NCBI RefSeq assembly: GCF_001880325.1
Contig: NZ_CP016312.1
Coordinates: forward strand, 1,116,001-1,180,000
Direction of reading: 5' to 3'
Source: Thermus brockianus
GTDB lineage: Bacteria; Deinococcota; Deinococci; Deinococcales; Thermaceae
DNA length: 64,000 nt
The first letter of the stretch is position 1. Each line of letters opens with the position of its first letter. The translations under genes and the position numbers were made by a program. Below, one piece after another: positions 7,164-17,332 of this stretch. Under the pieces are notes generated by a model. That model was not told the origin of the DNA, made no database searches, and saw only the letters and a list, made by a program, of their open reading frames with translations.

Positions 7164-8327
7164 CGCCCTCGTCCTCCTCCTGGCCTACCTGGGCCTTGCC
7201 CTGGGGGGGCTACCCGGCTTCCGCATGAACCGGGCGGGGGTGGCCCTGGTGGGGGCGAGCTTTCTGGTCCTCCTTGGGGTTTTGGACCTGGAGGAGGCCT
7301 GGCACGCCCTGGACGCCGAGACCCTGGTCTTCCTCTTCGGGGTCATGGTCCTCAACGCCCAGCTTTCCTACGCCGGCTTCTTCGGCCTCGTGGCGGAAGC
7401 CCTCTTGCGCCTGGCCCGGACCCCCTTCGCCCTCCTCGTCCTCCTCACCCTGGGGGCCGGGGGGCTTTCCGCCCTCTTCCTCAACGACACCATGGCCCTC
7501 CTCCTCACCCCCCTGGTGGCGCGCGTGGCCCAGGGGCTAGGCCTGAACCCGGTGCCCTACCTCCTCGCCCTCATGGGGGCGGTGAACACGGGAAGCCTCA
7601 TGACCCCCACGGGCAACCCCCAGAACATCGTGGTGGCGAGCCTTTCCGGTTTGGCCTACCTGGACTTTGTCCGGGCCCTTTGGCTTCCCGCCCTTCTGGG
7701 GCTTTGCCTCCAGGTCCTCCTCCTCGCCTTCCTCTACCCGGAAGTGCGCTCCCTAAGGCCCCTTCCGCCCCTTCCCCCCCTCCGCTACCGCCTGCACCCG
7801 GCCCTCTTAAGGAAGGGCCTTTCTGTGGCCTTGGGCCTCCTCTTGGCCTTCCTCCTCGGCTACCCCATGGCCCAGGGGGCCCTGGTGGCGGCGGGGCTTC
7901 TCCTCTTCACCCGGAGGCTTCGCTCCGAGCGCTTCTTCCACCGGGTGGACTGGGAGCTCCTCGTCCTCTTTGGCGGGCTTTTCGTCCTCACGGAGGGGGT
8001 GAGGCGCCTGGGCCTGGCCGAGGCCCTCCTTCCCTTGGCCGCCACCCCCTGGGGCCTCCTCCTGGCCGCCGTGGTCCTTTCCCTCCTCATCTCCAACGTG
8101 CCCGCTGTCCTCCTCCTCGCCCCCCTGGTGCAGGACCCCAAGGACTGGCTCCTCCTCGCCGGGGGGAGCACCCTGGCGGGCAACCTCACCCTCCTCGCCA
8201 GCGTGGCCAACCTCATCGTGGCCGAGGGGCGGGGAAGGAGGGGGTGCGGGTGGGCTTTGCCGAGCACCTCCGCCTCGGCCTGCCCCTCACCCTCCTAAGC
8301 CTCGCCCTCCTCTACGCCCTACTTTAG
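7150..8327 (+). CDS. ArsB/NhaD-type anion or sodium/proton transporter, one apparent frame break near the end
   Basis: An integral membrane protein with 10 or more hydrophobic segments. It has two family signatures: FLNDTMALLLTPLV followed by GAVNTGSLMTPTGNPQNIVVASLSG, and a second half with LISNVPAVLLLAPLV and GGSTLAGNLTLLASVANLIVAE. This is the ion-transporter superfamily (ArsB, NhaD, SLC13-like); the ion is undetermined. The frame as given ends at 8298 with a non-family tail. Adding one G to the run 8226-8229 continues it as [34 protein letters not shown] to the stop at 8327 (392 residues). The end overlaps the convergent amidase gene by 9 nt. Confidence 0.85.
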
Positions 8328-9623
8328 GCGCTCTTCCAGCCAGCCCCCGATGGCGAGGACCTTGCCGTCCTCGGCGTAGGGCCCCACCACCTGGAGCCCC
8401 ACGGGCATCCCCTCCACCCGGGCGAAGGGGAGGGCGAGGGTGGGCACCCCGAGGAGGCTAAAGGGCAGGGTGAGGGTGATGAAGGCTTCCCGGTGGCCCT
8501 TGCGGCCCGATTCCAGCTCCACCTCCTCCGTGCCCAAGGGGGGGGCGGGGAGGGGTTGGGCGGGGAGGAGGAGGGCGTCCACGCCCCTCAGGGCCTTCAT
8601 GAGGGAAAGGCGCAGGACCTCCCGCTCGGCCACGGCATCGCGGTAGTCCTTCTCCGTGAGGGCAAGCCCCTGGAGGAGGGCCTCCCGCACCTGGGGGGAG
8701 AAGCCCTCGGGGTTTTCCCTTAGGGCCTTCTCGTGGATGCGGGCGGCCTCGTAGCGCACCAGGCGGGTGTAGACCTCGTAGACCCCCTGAAGGGGGAGGG
8801 AGACCTCCTTGACCTCCGCCCGCAGGGTGGGGAGGTCCTCCAGAAGGCGGAGGAAGGCCCTCCTTACCCCCTGGCCCAGCCTTCCCTCCAGGAAGTCCAG
8901 GGGGACGCCGAAGGTGGGGTTTTGCGGGGCCTCGAGGGGGATGCTCTCCCCGGCCAGGATCTCCGCCAGGAAGTGGGCATCCCGCACCGTGCGGGTGAGG
9001 GGCCCGGCGTGGTCCGTGGAGCGGGAAAGGGGCAGGGCCCCTTCCAAGGAGATGCGGCCGTAGGAGGGCTTAAAGCCCACCACCCCGTTGAAGGCGGCGG
9101 GGATGCGGATGGAGCCCCCGGTGTCCGTGCCCAAGGAGGCGAGGCCGATGCCCAGGGCCACGGCCACGGCGCTCCCGCCGCTGGAGCCCCCGGCCTGGCG
9201 GGTGGGGTCTATGGCGTTGCGCACGGGGCCCGTCCAGGGGTTTTCCCCCGTGATCCCCAGGGCGATCTCGTGCATGTTGGTCTTGGCGAAAAGGAGGGCC
9301 CCCGCCTCTCTTAGCCGCCGCACCGCCTGGGCCTCCTCGGGAAGGGGGGGGAGGGGGGCCCGGGTTCCCGCCCGGGTGGGCATGCCCTTCACGGGGAAGA
9401 GGTCTTTGACCGTGAGGGGGAGGCCGTGGAGGGGGCCTCGAGGCCGCCCCTGCCTAAGCTCTTCCGTGAGGGCCTCCGCCTCCTTGCGGGCGGCTTCCTC
9501 GTCCAGGTAGGCCAAGGCGTTCCGGTCGGCGAAGGCCTTGGCCCTTTCCAGGGCCTCTTCCAAAAGGGCCAAGGGGGTGGTCTTGCCCCGTTCCAGGAGG
9601 GCTTTAGCCTCGAGGAGGTCCAT
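8319..9623 (-). CDS. Amidase-signature family hydrolase
   Basis: 434 residues. The Ser-cisSer-Lys triad is visible: Lys73 in TVKDLF, cis-Ser about 147 in the Gly/Ser-rich [10 protein letters not shown], and nucleophile Ser171 in DTGGSIRIP. The family includes GatA and many amide hydrolases. There is no adjacent gatB or gatC, and GatA-specific features are weak, so a general amidase is the safer call. The start overlaps the end of thiI by 20 nt, placing it last in a four-gene minus-strand operon (oxidoreductase, Nudix, thiI, amidase). Confidence 0.9.
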   Translation of the reverse strand: MDLLEAKALLERGKTTPLALLEEALERAKAFADRNALAYLDEEAARKEAEALTEELRQGRPRGPLHGLPLTVKDLFPVKGMPTRAGTRAPLPPLPEEAQAVRRLREAGALLFAKTNMHEIALGITGENPWTGPVRNAIDPTRQAGGSSGGSAVAVALGIGLASLGTDTGGSIRIPAAFNGVVGFKPSYGRISLEGALPLSRSTDHAGPLTRTVRDAHFLAEILAGESIPLEAPQNPTFGVPLDFLEGRLGQGVRRAFLRLLEDLPTLRAEVKEVSLPLQGVYEVYTRLVRYEAARIHEKALRENPEGFSPQVREALLQGLALTEKDYRDAVAEREVLRLSLMKALRGVDALLLPAQPLPAPPLGTEEVELESGRKGHREAFITLTLPFSLLGVPTLALPFARVEGMPVGLQVVGPYAEDGKVLAIGGWLEERLK

Positions 9624-10836
9624 GCTCCATTATAAAAGCCTTCTCCCCCGCCTCTTTAAGGGGCTTTCGCCCCGGCCAGGCGTAGGTGACCACCTCCCTT
9701 TCCCTTAGGGCGAGGGCGATGAGTTCCTCCGTGGGAAGGCGCTTTTCGGCCTCCAAAACCACCGCCAGCCGCGCCCGGGTCACGGGGTGCTTGGGGGCGA
9801 AGAGGGTGCAGCACTCCTCGTCGGGGAGGATGGAGATGGGGTAGGTGCCGATGCGCTTGGCCTCGGCCATGATTTCCTGTTTATCGGAGCCGATGAGAGG
9901 GCGGAAGACGGGGAGGGTGGCCGCCTGGTTCACCGCATAGAGGTTCTCCAGGGTCTGCGAGGCCACCTGGCCCAGGCTGTCCCCCGTGCAGAGGGCCAAG
10001 GCCCCTTCCTCCTTGGCGATGGCCTCGGCGATGCGGAGCATGTAGCGGCGGTAGAGGACCACCCGGTAAGGGGTGGGGGCCTCCACGATGATGTGCCGCT
10101 GCACCTCGCTGAAGGGGACGAGGTGGAGGCGGATGCGGTGCTGGAAGCGGGCGAGGCGCTCGGCCAGGGCCATGGCCTTCTCCCGGCTCGCCCCGGAGAG
10201 GAGGGGGAAGGGGTGGAAGTGGACGAGGACCACCTCCGCCCCCCGGCGCATGAGGCGGTAGGCGGCCACGGGGGAGTCTATGCCCCCCGAGAGGAGGGCC
10301 ACCACCTTCCCGGAAACCCCGGGGGGAAGCCCCCCGGGCCCCGGGTAACGGGCCACCTCCAAAAGGGCCGCCCCCGGGAGGATGCGCACCACGAACTCCC
10401 TTTCCGCCCCCCTAAGCCGCACCTGGGCCCCGGTCCTTTCCTTCACGAAGGCCCCAAGGCGCCTTTCGATCTCGGGGGAGGTGAGGGGGAAGGCCTTGTC
10501 CGAGCGCTTGGCGGTGATGCGGAAGCTTGCGAAGCGCTCTCCCGCCAAGACCCCCGCCAAAGCGGCCTCGAGGGCCTGGAGGTCCGGGGGCGTGCGCAGG
10601 ACCCGGGCGAAGCTTTCCACCCCCAGGGTGTCCTGAAGCCGGGACTGGGCCTCGGGCCAGGCCCCCTCCTCCAGGCGGAAGAGGAGGGCCATGGCCCAGT
10701 CCGCCTCCAAGGTGGCCCCAAGCCCCTTCAGGGCCTCCCGCACGTGGGCCTTGGCTCTCTTCAGAAAAAGGGGTCGGTTCTGCCCCTTGAGGGCGAGCTC
10801 GTGGAAGAGGTTGACCAGGACCAGGGTTTCCTTCAT
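9604..10836 (-). CDS. thiI: tRNA 4-thiouridine synthase ThiI
   Basis: 410 residues from ATG 10836, which overlaps the previous stop in an ATGA arrangement; a 13-codon upstream extension is rejected. The order is an N-terminal ferredoxin-like/THUMP region (about 1-165), then a PP-loop ATPase with [23 protein letters not shown], then [18 protein letters not shown] and [14 protein letters not shown], whose Cys pair includes the conserved catalytic position. There is no rhodanese domain, so the sulfur carrier must be another protein. It makes s4U8 in tRNA and may supply sulfur for thiamine; 4-thiouridine and related thiolations are important in thermophiles. Confidence 0.95.
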   Translation of the reverse strand: MKETLVLVNLFHELALKGQNRPLFLKRAKAHVREALKGLGATLEADWAMALLFRLEEGAWPEAQSRLQDTLGVESFARVLRTPPDLQALEAALAGVLAGERFASFRITAKRSDKAFPLTSPEIERRLGAFVKERTGAQVRLRGAEREFVVRILPGAALLEVARYPGPGGLPPGVSGKVVALLSGGIDSPVAAYRLMRRGAEVVLVHFHPFPLLSGASREKAMALAERLARFQHRIRLHLVPFSEVQRHIIVEAPTPYRVVLYRRYMLRIAEAIAKEEGALALCTGDSLGQVASQTLENLYAVNQAATLPVFRPLIGSDKQEIMAEAKRIGTYPISILPDEECCTLFAPKHPVTRARLAVVLEAEKRLPTEELIALALREREVVTYAWPGRKPLKEAGEKAFIMEHGPPRG

Positions 10837-11261
10837 GGGCAAAGCCCTTTCACCGCCAGGTAGAGCCGGCTGCACAAGGAGCCCCGCTTGGCCGCTTCCC
10901 GCAGGTCCTCGGGGTGGCCATAGCGGAAGGCGGCGTAGTAGGTCTTGCCGGGCTTGGGCGCGGGAAGCTTTGGGGGGGCGAGGAGCCTCCCCTCAAAGAC
11001 CCATAGCTCCAGGGTGTAGCGGGGCCTTTCCTCCACGCCAAAGGCGAGGGGCCTGGCCTCGGCGAGGGCGGTGCCGAGCTTTTCCCGGGCCACGCGGTGG
11101 CAGGCCTCCTCCAGGGTCTCTTCCCCTTCCAGGCTTACGGCGGGAAGCCCCCAGGCTCCCCCGAACTCGGGGTCCTCGGGGGGCCGCAGGACCAAGAGAA
11201 GCCCCTCCTCCCCCCAGGCGGCCAGGGCCACGGAGCGCTTCTTGGGCACCCCCTCGCGCAC
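10833..11261 (-). CDS. Nudix-domain-like protein with a degenerate Nudix box
   Basis: 142 residues from GTG 11261. The fold pattern fits a Nudix hydrolase ([52 protein letters not shown]). Aligned to GX5EX7REUXEEXGU, however, the helix reads R-V-A-R-E-K-L-G: the second residue is Val instead of Glu and one of the metal-binding Glu pair is Lys. Activity may be reduced or absent, or the role may be binding. It starts 9 nt after the oxidoreductase stop and overlaps thiI by 4 nt. Confidence 0.75.
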   Translation of the reverse strand: MREGVPKKRSVALAAWGEEGLLLVLRPPEDPEFGGAWGLPAVSLEGEETLEEACHRVAREKLGTALAEARPLAFGVEERPRYTLELWVFEGRLLAPPKLPAPKPGKTYYAAFRYGHPEDLREAAKRGSLCSRLYLAVKGLCP

Positions 11262-11270
11262 CCTCCCAAT

Positions 11271-13309
11271 CTAGCAGGATTGTAGCCCAGGCGCAAATCC
11301 GGCGAGGCGCAGGGGCTCCACCTCCACGGGGGTGCTGTGGAAGGTGCTCCCACCCCCAGGTCCGTGAGCCTTTCCGAGGTGAGGTGGTTCACCCCCTTGC
11401 CGTCGGGGGCCCACTTCTCCCACCAGGTGCCCTCGAGGACCACCACCCCCGGCCTGGGGGCCTCGCTCACCCGGGCCTTCCGGGTGATGCGGCCCCAAGG
11501 GGAGCGGATGTGGACCAGCATCCCGTCCCGTATCCCCCGGGCCTCGGCGTCCAGGGGGTGGATGAGGAGCCTAGGCTCCCCCCCTTCCGCCGCCACCAGG
11601 GCCTCCACGTTCCCGTAGGTGGTGTTGAGGAAGCGGTGGGCGGGCGGGGTGAGGAGGATCAAGGGGTATTCGGGGAGAGGCTCCGTGGGGAGGACCTGGG
11701 GAGGGGGGCTAAAGCGCACGGGGCCCTGGGCGAAGGGGAGGAAGGGCTTGGGGAGGTTCAGCTTCACGAAGCCCTCCTCCTTAAGCCGTTCTAGGGTGAT
11801 GTCCTTCAGGTAGGGGTGGTCCGCGGCGAGGAGGCTTCGGGCCACCTCCTCGGCTCCCCAGTGGAGGGTGGGCTCCTTCAGGCCGAGCCGCTTGGCCAGT
11901 TCCCGGAAGACCCAGGTGTTGGGCCTCGCCTCCCCCTCGGGCTCGGCCAGGGGCTCGTTCCAGGAGAGGTAGTAGTGGCCGTAGCTCGTATAGAGGTCCG
12001 GGTGCTCGTAGAAGAAGGTGGCGGGGAGGAGGAGGTCGGCGTAGCGGGCGGTTTCCGTCATCACCTGTTCCAGGACCACGGTGAAGAGGTCCTCCCGCGC
12101 CAAGCCCTCCTTGACCCTCCCCGTACTGGGGGCCACCACCAGGGGGTTGCTGTTGAAGACGAAGAGGATGCGGATGGGCGGGTGGAGCTCGGTGAGGGCG
12201 GTGCCGAGCTGGTTCATGTTGATGGCCCGGGCCTTGGGGTTGGGGCGGAAGTAGCCCTCGTGGGGGTGGGGGCCCTCCAAGAGGTGCCGCCCCCCGAGGT
12301 AGCGCCGGTTGAGGAAAAAGGCCCCGCTGGTGGAGAGCATGGCTCCGCACCCCGGGTACCGCCAGGCCCCGAGGAGGGCGGGGAGGAGGATCACCGCCCT
12401 TAAGGCGTTCCCGCCCCCCGGGTGGCGGGTCATCCCGTAGCCCACCCGCAGGAAGACCCGCTTGGCCTCGCCCAGTTCCCGGGCGAGGCCAAGGATGGCC
12501 TCCTCGGGGATGCCGGTGAGGGCGCTTGCCCGGCTCGGGGGCCAGTTTTCCGCTTCCTTCTGGAATTCCTCCACGCCGGTGGCCGCCTCCTCCAGGTAGG
12601 CCCAGTCCACCAGGCCCTCCTTGAAGAGCACGTGGGCCAGGGCGTAGGCCAGGGCGGCGTCCGTGCCCGGGCGGATCTTTAAGTGTTCGTGGGCGAAGCG
12701 GGAGGTGGGGTTGGCGTAGGGGTCAATGTGCACCACCTTGGCCCCCCGGGCCTTGGCCCCCTTGAGGAAGGGGGTGAGGTGGCTGTGGGTGGCGAGGCTA
12801 TTGATGCCCCAAAGGAGGATGTAGCGGGCGTTTTCCGGGATGTCCTCGGGGTCGGGGGCGAGGCGGGGCCCGTAGGTCATCTCCCAGGCGGCGCTTCCCG
12901 CCGTGGCGCAGATGGTTTCCAAAAGCTCCGAGGCTCCGATGGCCCGGAAGAAGGCCAGGGGGTGCTGGTTCTCTATAAGGCCCATGGTGCCGGCGTAGTG
13001 GTAGGGCAGGACGGCCTCGCCCCCGTGGGCGTCCAGGACGGCCTTTAGCCTTTCCGCCATCTCGTCCAGGGCCTCTTCCCAGGTGATGCGGACAAACCGG
13101 CCCTCCCCTTTCCGGCCCACCCGGCGCATGGGGTAAAGGAGCCTTTCCTTTACCCTTTCCGGGTAGCGGTAGGTTTTGGCGCAGGCGAAGCCTTGGGTGA
13201 TGGGGTGGCGGGGGTCCCCCTCCACCCGCACCAGGCGGCCCTCCTCCAGGGTGAGGAGGAGGCTACAGGCGTCCGGGCAGTCCAGGGGACAGGTGGCGCG
13301 GGCCTTCAT
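11271..13309 (-). CDS. Molybdopterin-dependent oxidoreductase (DMSO reductase family), one apparent frame break near the end
   Basis: The start ATG 13309 (MKARATCPLDCPDAC) places the 4Fe-4S Cys cluster motif C-x3-C-x3-C at the N-terminus, followed by ACAKTYRYPERVKERLLYPMRR, the GINSLATHSHLTPFLKGAKARGAKVVHIDP cofactor region, and a C-terminal molydopterin dinucleotide-binding domain (AHRFLNTTYGN, EGTWWEKWAPDGKGVNHLTSERLTDLG). No Tat signal is seen, so it is cytoplasmic; the substrate is unknown, resembling thiosulfate/polysulfide or formate dehydrogenase-like members. Adding one base to the C run 11353-11357 restores the expected tail GGGSTFHSTPVEVEPL and a stop at 11273-11271 (679 residues); without it the frame runs on into the Nudix gene. 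Confidence 0.88.
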
Positions 13310-13313
13310 GCCC

Positions 13314-14855
13314 CTATAGTAGGCCAAGGGCCTCGAGGGGGCCGCACCGTTCCCCGTAGAAGTCCGGGAGGAGTCCCACTGGGGTATCTAGCCTGAGGAG
13401 GTATCCCTCCCGGTACAGGGGCCAGCGGGGCCAGCCCAGAGGTTCCCCTTCCCTGGCAAAGCTCGTCCAGTAGCGGCGCATCCGCTTACCGAGGGCTTCC
13501 GCCTTCTCCCAGGCTTCGGCGCCGAGGAAGAGGGGAAGGAAGGGGGGTGTGTGCAGGTGGCCGAAAAGGGGTGCCAGGTCTAGGCCGTGGAAGCTACCTA
13601 GGCCCTCGAGGCCCGGTACCCGGAAGGTGAAGAGGTAGGCGTAGGTGGGGGCGTGGGGGCTTTGCAGGCGGGCCACTTGCAGGGAGGGGCAGAGGAGGGT
13701 GAGGTCGGTTTGGAGCCCTCCCCAGGCGGCTTGGGGGTTGGGGTAGCGCTTTTGGTAGAGGGCGAGGAGGGCTTCCGCTTGCGCTTGGGAAAGCCCCGAC
13801 GCCAAGAGCCTTTCCTTGGCCTCCTCCCAGCCCCGCGGGGCCAAGAGCCCCTGGAGGGCGGGGAAGCTCACCTCCTCTAAGTTGGCCCCGGCGATGAGAG
13901 GGATGCCCCGGGCCTTCCCCTGGCGGAGGGCTTCCCGGGGGTCTTGGGGGAGGAGGGGGGAGAGGTGGGGTTTGAAGGGGTTTGTGCGGAAGACGGAGGG
14001 CCGGGAGAGGAAGCGGCCCATGGCCTCCAGGGTGGGTTCCTCAGGGAAGAGCCTTTCCAGAGGGAGGGCTCGTAGGCAGGCCAGGTCCTTCGGGTCGCAT
14101 CCCCGGGCCTTGGCCCAGGCCTCGCCTAAAGGGAAGTCTTCGGCCAGGGGCCGTACGTAGTTGCACCCGCCCGATTGGACGATGGCTCGGTGGAAGAGCC
14201 CCTGGGCCTCGGGGGTGGCGAGGAGGGTGCAGACCATCATCCCTCCGGCGGATTCCCCGAAGAGGGTGACGTTTTGGGGGTTGCCCCCGAAGTGGCGGGC
14301 GTAGCGCTGGACGAAGCGCAGGGCCTCGAGGACGTCCAAAACCCCGTAGTTGCCCACGGCTTTGGGGTCTTCCTGGGCCAGGGCAGGGAGGGCGAGGAAG
14401 CCCAAGGGCCCAAGCCGGTAGTTGGGGGCTACCACCATAACCCCTTCCTGGGCTAGGCGGTGCCCTAGGTAGATGGGCTCGGCTCCTGCTCCCGAGGTGA
14501 AGGCACCCCCGTGTAGGAAGACCATAACCGGAAAGCCCTCGGGTGGAGGTGTCTCTAGGGGAAGGTAAATGTTGAGCGCGAGACAGTCCTCCCGCTTGGG
14601 GGGAATGGGTCCTCCAAACCATTCCGTGATTCCCGGGGTTTGCGGGCAGGCTACCGTCGCTTGGCCCACGCCTTTAGGCCAGGCTAGGACGGGCCTTGGA
14701 GCCCTAAACCGCTCGGCCTCGGCGTAGGGAAGCCCATAGAAAGCGATGGCCCCGTTCTCTATCTGTCCTTGGGCCCTTCCTAGGGGAGTGTTGACGCTAA
14801 AACCCTGCGCCAGGGATACTCCGAGGAGTACCAGCAAACCCAGTTTCTTTGGCAT
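13314..14855 (-). CDS. Secreted type-B carboxylesterase
   Basis: 513 residues with a signal peptide (MPKKLGLLVLLGVSLAQG). Alpha/beta-hydrolase features of the carboxylesterase/cholinesterase family are in order: EDCLALNIYLP, the oxyanion hole FLHGGAF, NVTLFGESAGGMMV with the nucleophilic Ser, NLEEVSF at the acidic-residue position, and SFHGLDLAPLFGH with the catalytic His. It hydrolyses carboxylic esters in the periplasm or outside. It ends just upstream of the oxidoreductase start and could read into that operon, but it has its own promoter at 14864-14892. Confidence 0.93.
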   Translation of the reverse strand: MPKKLGLLVLLGVSLAQGFSVNTPLGRAQGQIENGAIAFYGLPYAEAERFRAPRPVLAWPKGVGQATVACPQTPGITEWFGGPIPPKREDCLALNIYLPLETPPPEGFPVMVFLHGGAFTSGAGAEPIYLGHRLAQEGVMVVAPNYRLGPLGFLALPALAQEDPKAVGNYGVLDVLEALRFVQRYARHFGGNPQNVTLFGESAGGMMVCTLLATPEAQGLFHRAIVQSGGCNYVRPLAEDFPLGEAWAKARGCDPKDLACLRALPLERLFPEEPTLEAMGRFLSRPSVFRTNPFKPHLSPLLPQDPREALRQGKARGIPLIAGANLEEVSFPALQGLLAPRGWEEAKERLLASGLSQAQAEALLALYQKRYPNPQAAWGGLQTDLTLLCPSLQVARLQSPHAPTYAYLFTFRVPGLEGLGSFHGLDLAPLFGHLHTPPFLPLFLGAEAWEKAEALGKRMRRYWTSFAREGEPLGWPRWPLYREGYLLRLDTPVGLLPDFYGERCGPLEALGLL

Positions 14856-14863
14856 GTTTCAAT

Positions 14864-14892
14864 GTTATACCTAGTATATGGTTTGCGGGCAA
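14864..14892 (-). promoter_or_regulatory. Sigma-A-type promoter of the carboxylesterase gene
   Basis: On the minus strand, TTGCCC (14892-14887), 17 nt, TATAAC (14869-14864), then 8 nt to the ATG. Transcription would begin at or next to the start codon, giving a leaderless or nearly leaderless mRNA. Confidence 0.7.
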
Positions 14893-14952
14893 GGCCCAAA
14901 ACCCCCTTTTTCCTCCTTGGCGCGTTAAGGTAGCCTCCATGGGGAGGGTGCT

Positions 14953-15579
14953 TTGGAGGGTATAGAGGCCGTTTTCTGGCAAAGGGGCCTCCGGGTGGCG
15001 GGCCTGGACGAGGCAGGCCGGGGGGCCTGGGCGGGGCCCATCGTGGTGGGGGCGGTGATCCTGCCCCCGGGGCGCTACCCTTTCCGCGACTCCAAGCTCC
15101 TCACCCCCAAGGCGCGGTCCCGCCTGGCGGCGGAGGTGAAACGGGTGGCTTGGGCCTGGGCCCTGGGGGTGGCGGAGGTGGAAGAGGTGGACCGGCTTGG
15201 GGTCCTGAAGGCCACCCTTTTGGCGGCGGAGCGGGCGCTTGGGGCGCTCTCCCTGTCCCCTGAGGCCCTGGTCACGGACTACCTTCCCCTTCCCACCTCC
15301 CTTCCCCTTCTCGCCCCCCCTAAGGCGGACCAAAATAGCCCCTCCGTGGCGGCGGCCAGCATCCTGGCTAAAGTGCACCGGGATGCCCTGATGGAGGGCC
15401 TGGACCGGCTTTACCCCGGCTACGGCTTCGCCCAGCACAAGGGGTACGGCACGGAGGAGCACCAAAGGGCGCTTCTCGCCCTGGGGCCTTCCCCCATTCA
15501 TCGGCGGCGCTTCGCCCCCGTGGCCCAGGCTCCCTTAAGGTTTTCTGAAGGCGAGGGCGAGGGGGAGGGCGTAGGCTGA
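14953..15579 (+). CDS. rnhB: Ribonuclease HII
   Basis: 208 residues. Signature motifs are VAGLDEAGRGAWAGPIVVGAV (first acidic residues), FRDSKLLTPKAR, and VAAASILAKVHRDALM, all diagnostic for RNase HII, which removes ribonucleotides from DNA. The start is TTG 14953 behind GGGAGGGTG; no ATG or GTG is available in frame near the conserved N-terminus. The C-terminus ends in a Glu/Gly repeat (EGEGEGEGVG). The lipoprotein gene follows 15 nt later. Confidence 0.95.
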   Translation: MEGIEAVFWQRGLRVAGLDEAGRGAWAGPIVVGAVILPPGRYPFRDSKLLTPKARSRLAAEVKRVAWAWALGVAEVEEVDRLGVLKATLLAAERALGALSLSPEALVTDYLPLPTSLPLLAPPKADQNSPSVAAASILAKVHRDALMEGLDRLYPGYGFAQHKGYGTEEHQRALLALGPSPIHRRRFAPVAQAPLRFSEGEGEGEGVG

Positions 15580-15594
15580 AGGGAGGAGGTGGGC

Positions 15595-16065
15595 ATGCGC
15601 CTTTTGGCCCTGGTGTTGGCGGGGCTCCTTTCGGGGTGTGCGGTGACCCTGGAGGGCCTCACCCTTTCCTACCGCTTGGACTTCACCCCAGCCATCCTGC
15701 GCTTTGAGCCGGACCGCGGGCCGGGGGCCGCGTACTTCGTGGGGGAGGAGGTGCGGTTTTTCCTCACCTTGGCCTCCCCGGGCTGGGTGAGCCTGGTGGT
15801 GGTGGACCCGGATGGCCGCACCTATACCCTGGATAGCTTCTACCTTCCTCGAGGCACCCACGTCCTGCCCCCGGGGGCTTACCGCTACGCCCTCACGCTC
15901 CCTCGCGGTTTCCACCGGGTGCGGGCGGTCTACACCGATACCGAACCCGGCGCCGTGCGCCTGGAGGGGGTTTATACCGACTGGGAGGCCCGGCTTAGGC
16001 TTTACCTGGAGGCCTCGAGGGCCATGCGCCACCAGGTGGCAGAAACGTATTTTTATGTTTACTGA
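15595..16065 (+). CDS. Lipoprotein with a DUF4384-like domain
   Basis: 156 residues. MRLLALVLAGLLSGC is a lipoprotein signal with the lipobox L-S-G-C, so the mature protein is membrane-anchored outside the cytoplasm. The remainder is a beta-rich domain (GEEVRFFLTLASPGWVSLVVVDPDGRTYTL ... LPPGAYRYALTLPRGFHRVRAVYTDTEPG), resembling DUF4384-type modules; function unknown. ATG 15595 is chosen because GGGAGGAGGT lies just upstream and the lipobox is correctly placed. Probably transcribed with rnhB. Confidence 0.8.
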   Translation: MRLLALVLAGLLSGCAVTLEGLTLSYRLDFTPAILRFEPDRGPGAAYFVGEEVRFFLTLASPGWVSLVVVDPDGRTYTLDSFYLPRGTHVLPPGAYRYALTLPRGFHRVRAVYTDTEPGAVRLEGVYTDWEARLRLYLEASRAMRHQVAETYFYVY

Positions 16066-16139
16066 GCCCTGGGGCGCGGGGCCTCGCCTGGCTAAAACGC
16101 CTACGATGGGGCAAGGGCTTGCGTAAAGTTGCGGGGGGC

Positions 16140-16170
16140 TTGCACTTTGGGCCCGGGGGTGGGGTATAAT
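16140..16170 (+). promoter_or_regulatory. Promoter of dctP
   Basis: TTGCAC (16140-16145) and a consensus TATAAT (16165-16170), separated by 19 nt. The GAAGGAGG ribosome site and ATG 16197 follow. Confidence 0.65.
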
Positions 16171-16196
16171 CCCCCCGGACCGCGAAGGAGGTCAAA

Positions 16197-17276
16197 ATGA
16201 AGCGGCGTGATTTCTTGAAGAAGGCGGGTATCGGCGTAGCGGCCAGCGCGGCGTTTGGTCCGGTCTTTGCCCAGGCCCAGCCCAGCGTCCGCTGGCGCTT
16301 GGCTTCCAGCTTCCCCAAGAGCCTGGACACCATCTACGGGGCGGCGGAGGTCTTGGCAGAGCGCGTTTCCGCGCTTACGGGGGGGCGTTTCCAGATCCGG
16401 GCCTACCAGGCGGGGGAGATCGTGCCGGGGCTTCAGGTGATGGACGCCGTGCAACAGGGCACGGTGGAGGTGGGGCACACCGCCAGCTACTACTTCGTGG
16501 GGAAGGCTGCGGTTCTGGCCTTTGACACCGCGGTGCCCTTCGGCCTCACCGCCAGGCAGCAGAACGCCTGGATGTACCATGGGGGCGGCATTGAGCTCTT
16601 CCGCCCCATCTTTGCCGACTTCGGCATCATCCAGTTCCCGGGCGGCAACACCGGGGTGCAGATGGGGGGCTGGTTCCGCAAGGAGATTAAGACCCTGGCC
16701 GACCTTAAGGGCCTCAAGATGCGCATCCCCGGCCCCGGGGGCCAGGTGATGAGCCGCCTGGGCGTGGTGCCCCAGGTCTTGGCGGGTGGGGACATCTACC
16801 CGGCCCTGGAGCGGGGCGTGGTGGACGCCGCCGAGTGGGTGGGCCCCTACGACGACGAGAAGCTTGGCTTCTACAAGGTGGCCCGCTACTACTACTACCC
16901 CGGCTGGCACGAGCCCGGGCCCATGCTTTCCTTCTACGTGAACCTCCGGGAGTGGCAGCGCCTTCCCAAGGAGTACCAACAGGCCTTTGAGGTGGCGGCG
17001 GCGGAGGCCAACCAGTGGATGATGACCAAGTACGACCGGGTGAACGCCCCCGCCCTGCAGCGCCTCGTCAAGGCCGGGGTGCGGCTCAGAAAGTGGCCTG
17101 CCGAGGTCATGAAAGCGGCGCAGAAGGCGGCCTTTGACTGGTACGAGGAGGAGGCGGCCAAGGACGCCACCTACCGCAAGGTCTACACGGCCTGGAAGGC
17201 CTTCCGGGAAGAGCAGTACCGCTGGTTCGGGGTGGCGGAGCTCGGCTACGAGCAGTTCGCCTTCCCCGCTTCCTAA
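16197..17276 (+). CDS. TRAP transporter solute-binding protein (DctP family), Tat-exported
   Basis: 359 residues. MKRRDFLKKAGIGVAASAAFGPVFAQAQ is a twin-arginine signal (RRDFLK). The mature part is a TRAP periplasmic binding protein (WRLASSFPKSLDTIYGAAEVLAERV, MQMGGWFRKEI-like segment, LKGLKMRIPGPGGQVMSRLGVVPQVLAGGDIYPALERGVVDAAEWVGPYDD). It is very like the T. thermophilus subfamily known from a structure with bound calcium lactate, so lactate or a related 2-hydroxy acid is the likely ligand (family knowledge plus inference). The membrane subunits are on the opposite strand just downstream, an unusual convergent arrangement. Confidence 0.9.
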   Translation: MKRRDFLKKAGIGVAASAAFGPVFAQAQPSVRWRLASSFPKSLDTIYGAAEVLAERVSALTGGRFQIRAYQAGEIVPGLQVMDAVQQGTVEVGHTASYYFVGKAAVLAFDTAVPFGLTARQQNAWMYHGGGIELFRPIFADFGIIQFPGGNTGVQMGGWFRKEIKTLADLKGLKMRIPGPGGQVMSRLGVVPQVLAGGDIYPALERGVVDAAEWVGPYDDEKLGFYKVARYYYYPGWHEPGPMLSFYVNLREWQRLPKEYQQAFEVAAAEANQWMMTKYDRVNAPALQRLVKAGVRLRKWPAEVMKAAQKAAFDWYEEEAAKDATYRKVYTAWKAFREEQYRWFGVAELGYEQFAFPAS

Positions 17277-17293
17277 GGGAGGCAAAACCTATT

Positions 17294-17320
17294 CCCCCCG
17301 GGAAGCCCCGGGGGGATTTC
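17294..17320 (+). terminator. Terminator hairpin between convergent TRAP genes
   Basis: A 9-bp stem CCCCCCGGG / CCCGGGGGG with a 4-nt loop (17294-17315), followed by ATTTCC. It separates dctP from the convergent dctM. Confidence 0.75.
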
Positions 17321-17332
17321 CTTTAGTAGCCT

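Noticed and set aside
13311-13325. TACTAT box before the molybdopterin oxidoreductase ATG as a leaderless promoter
   Set aside because: Position is suitable but no -35 is visible and it lies inside the end of the esterase gene; too weak to list as a feature.
15547-15576. GAGGGCGAGGGGGAGGG repeat at the end of rnhB as a recombination repeat
   Set aside because: It is a short Glu/Gly codon repeat at the protein C-terminus and needs no further explanation.
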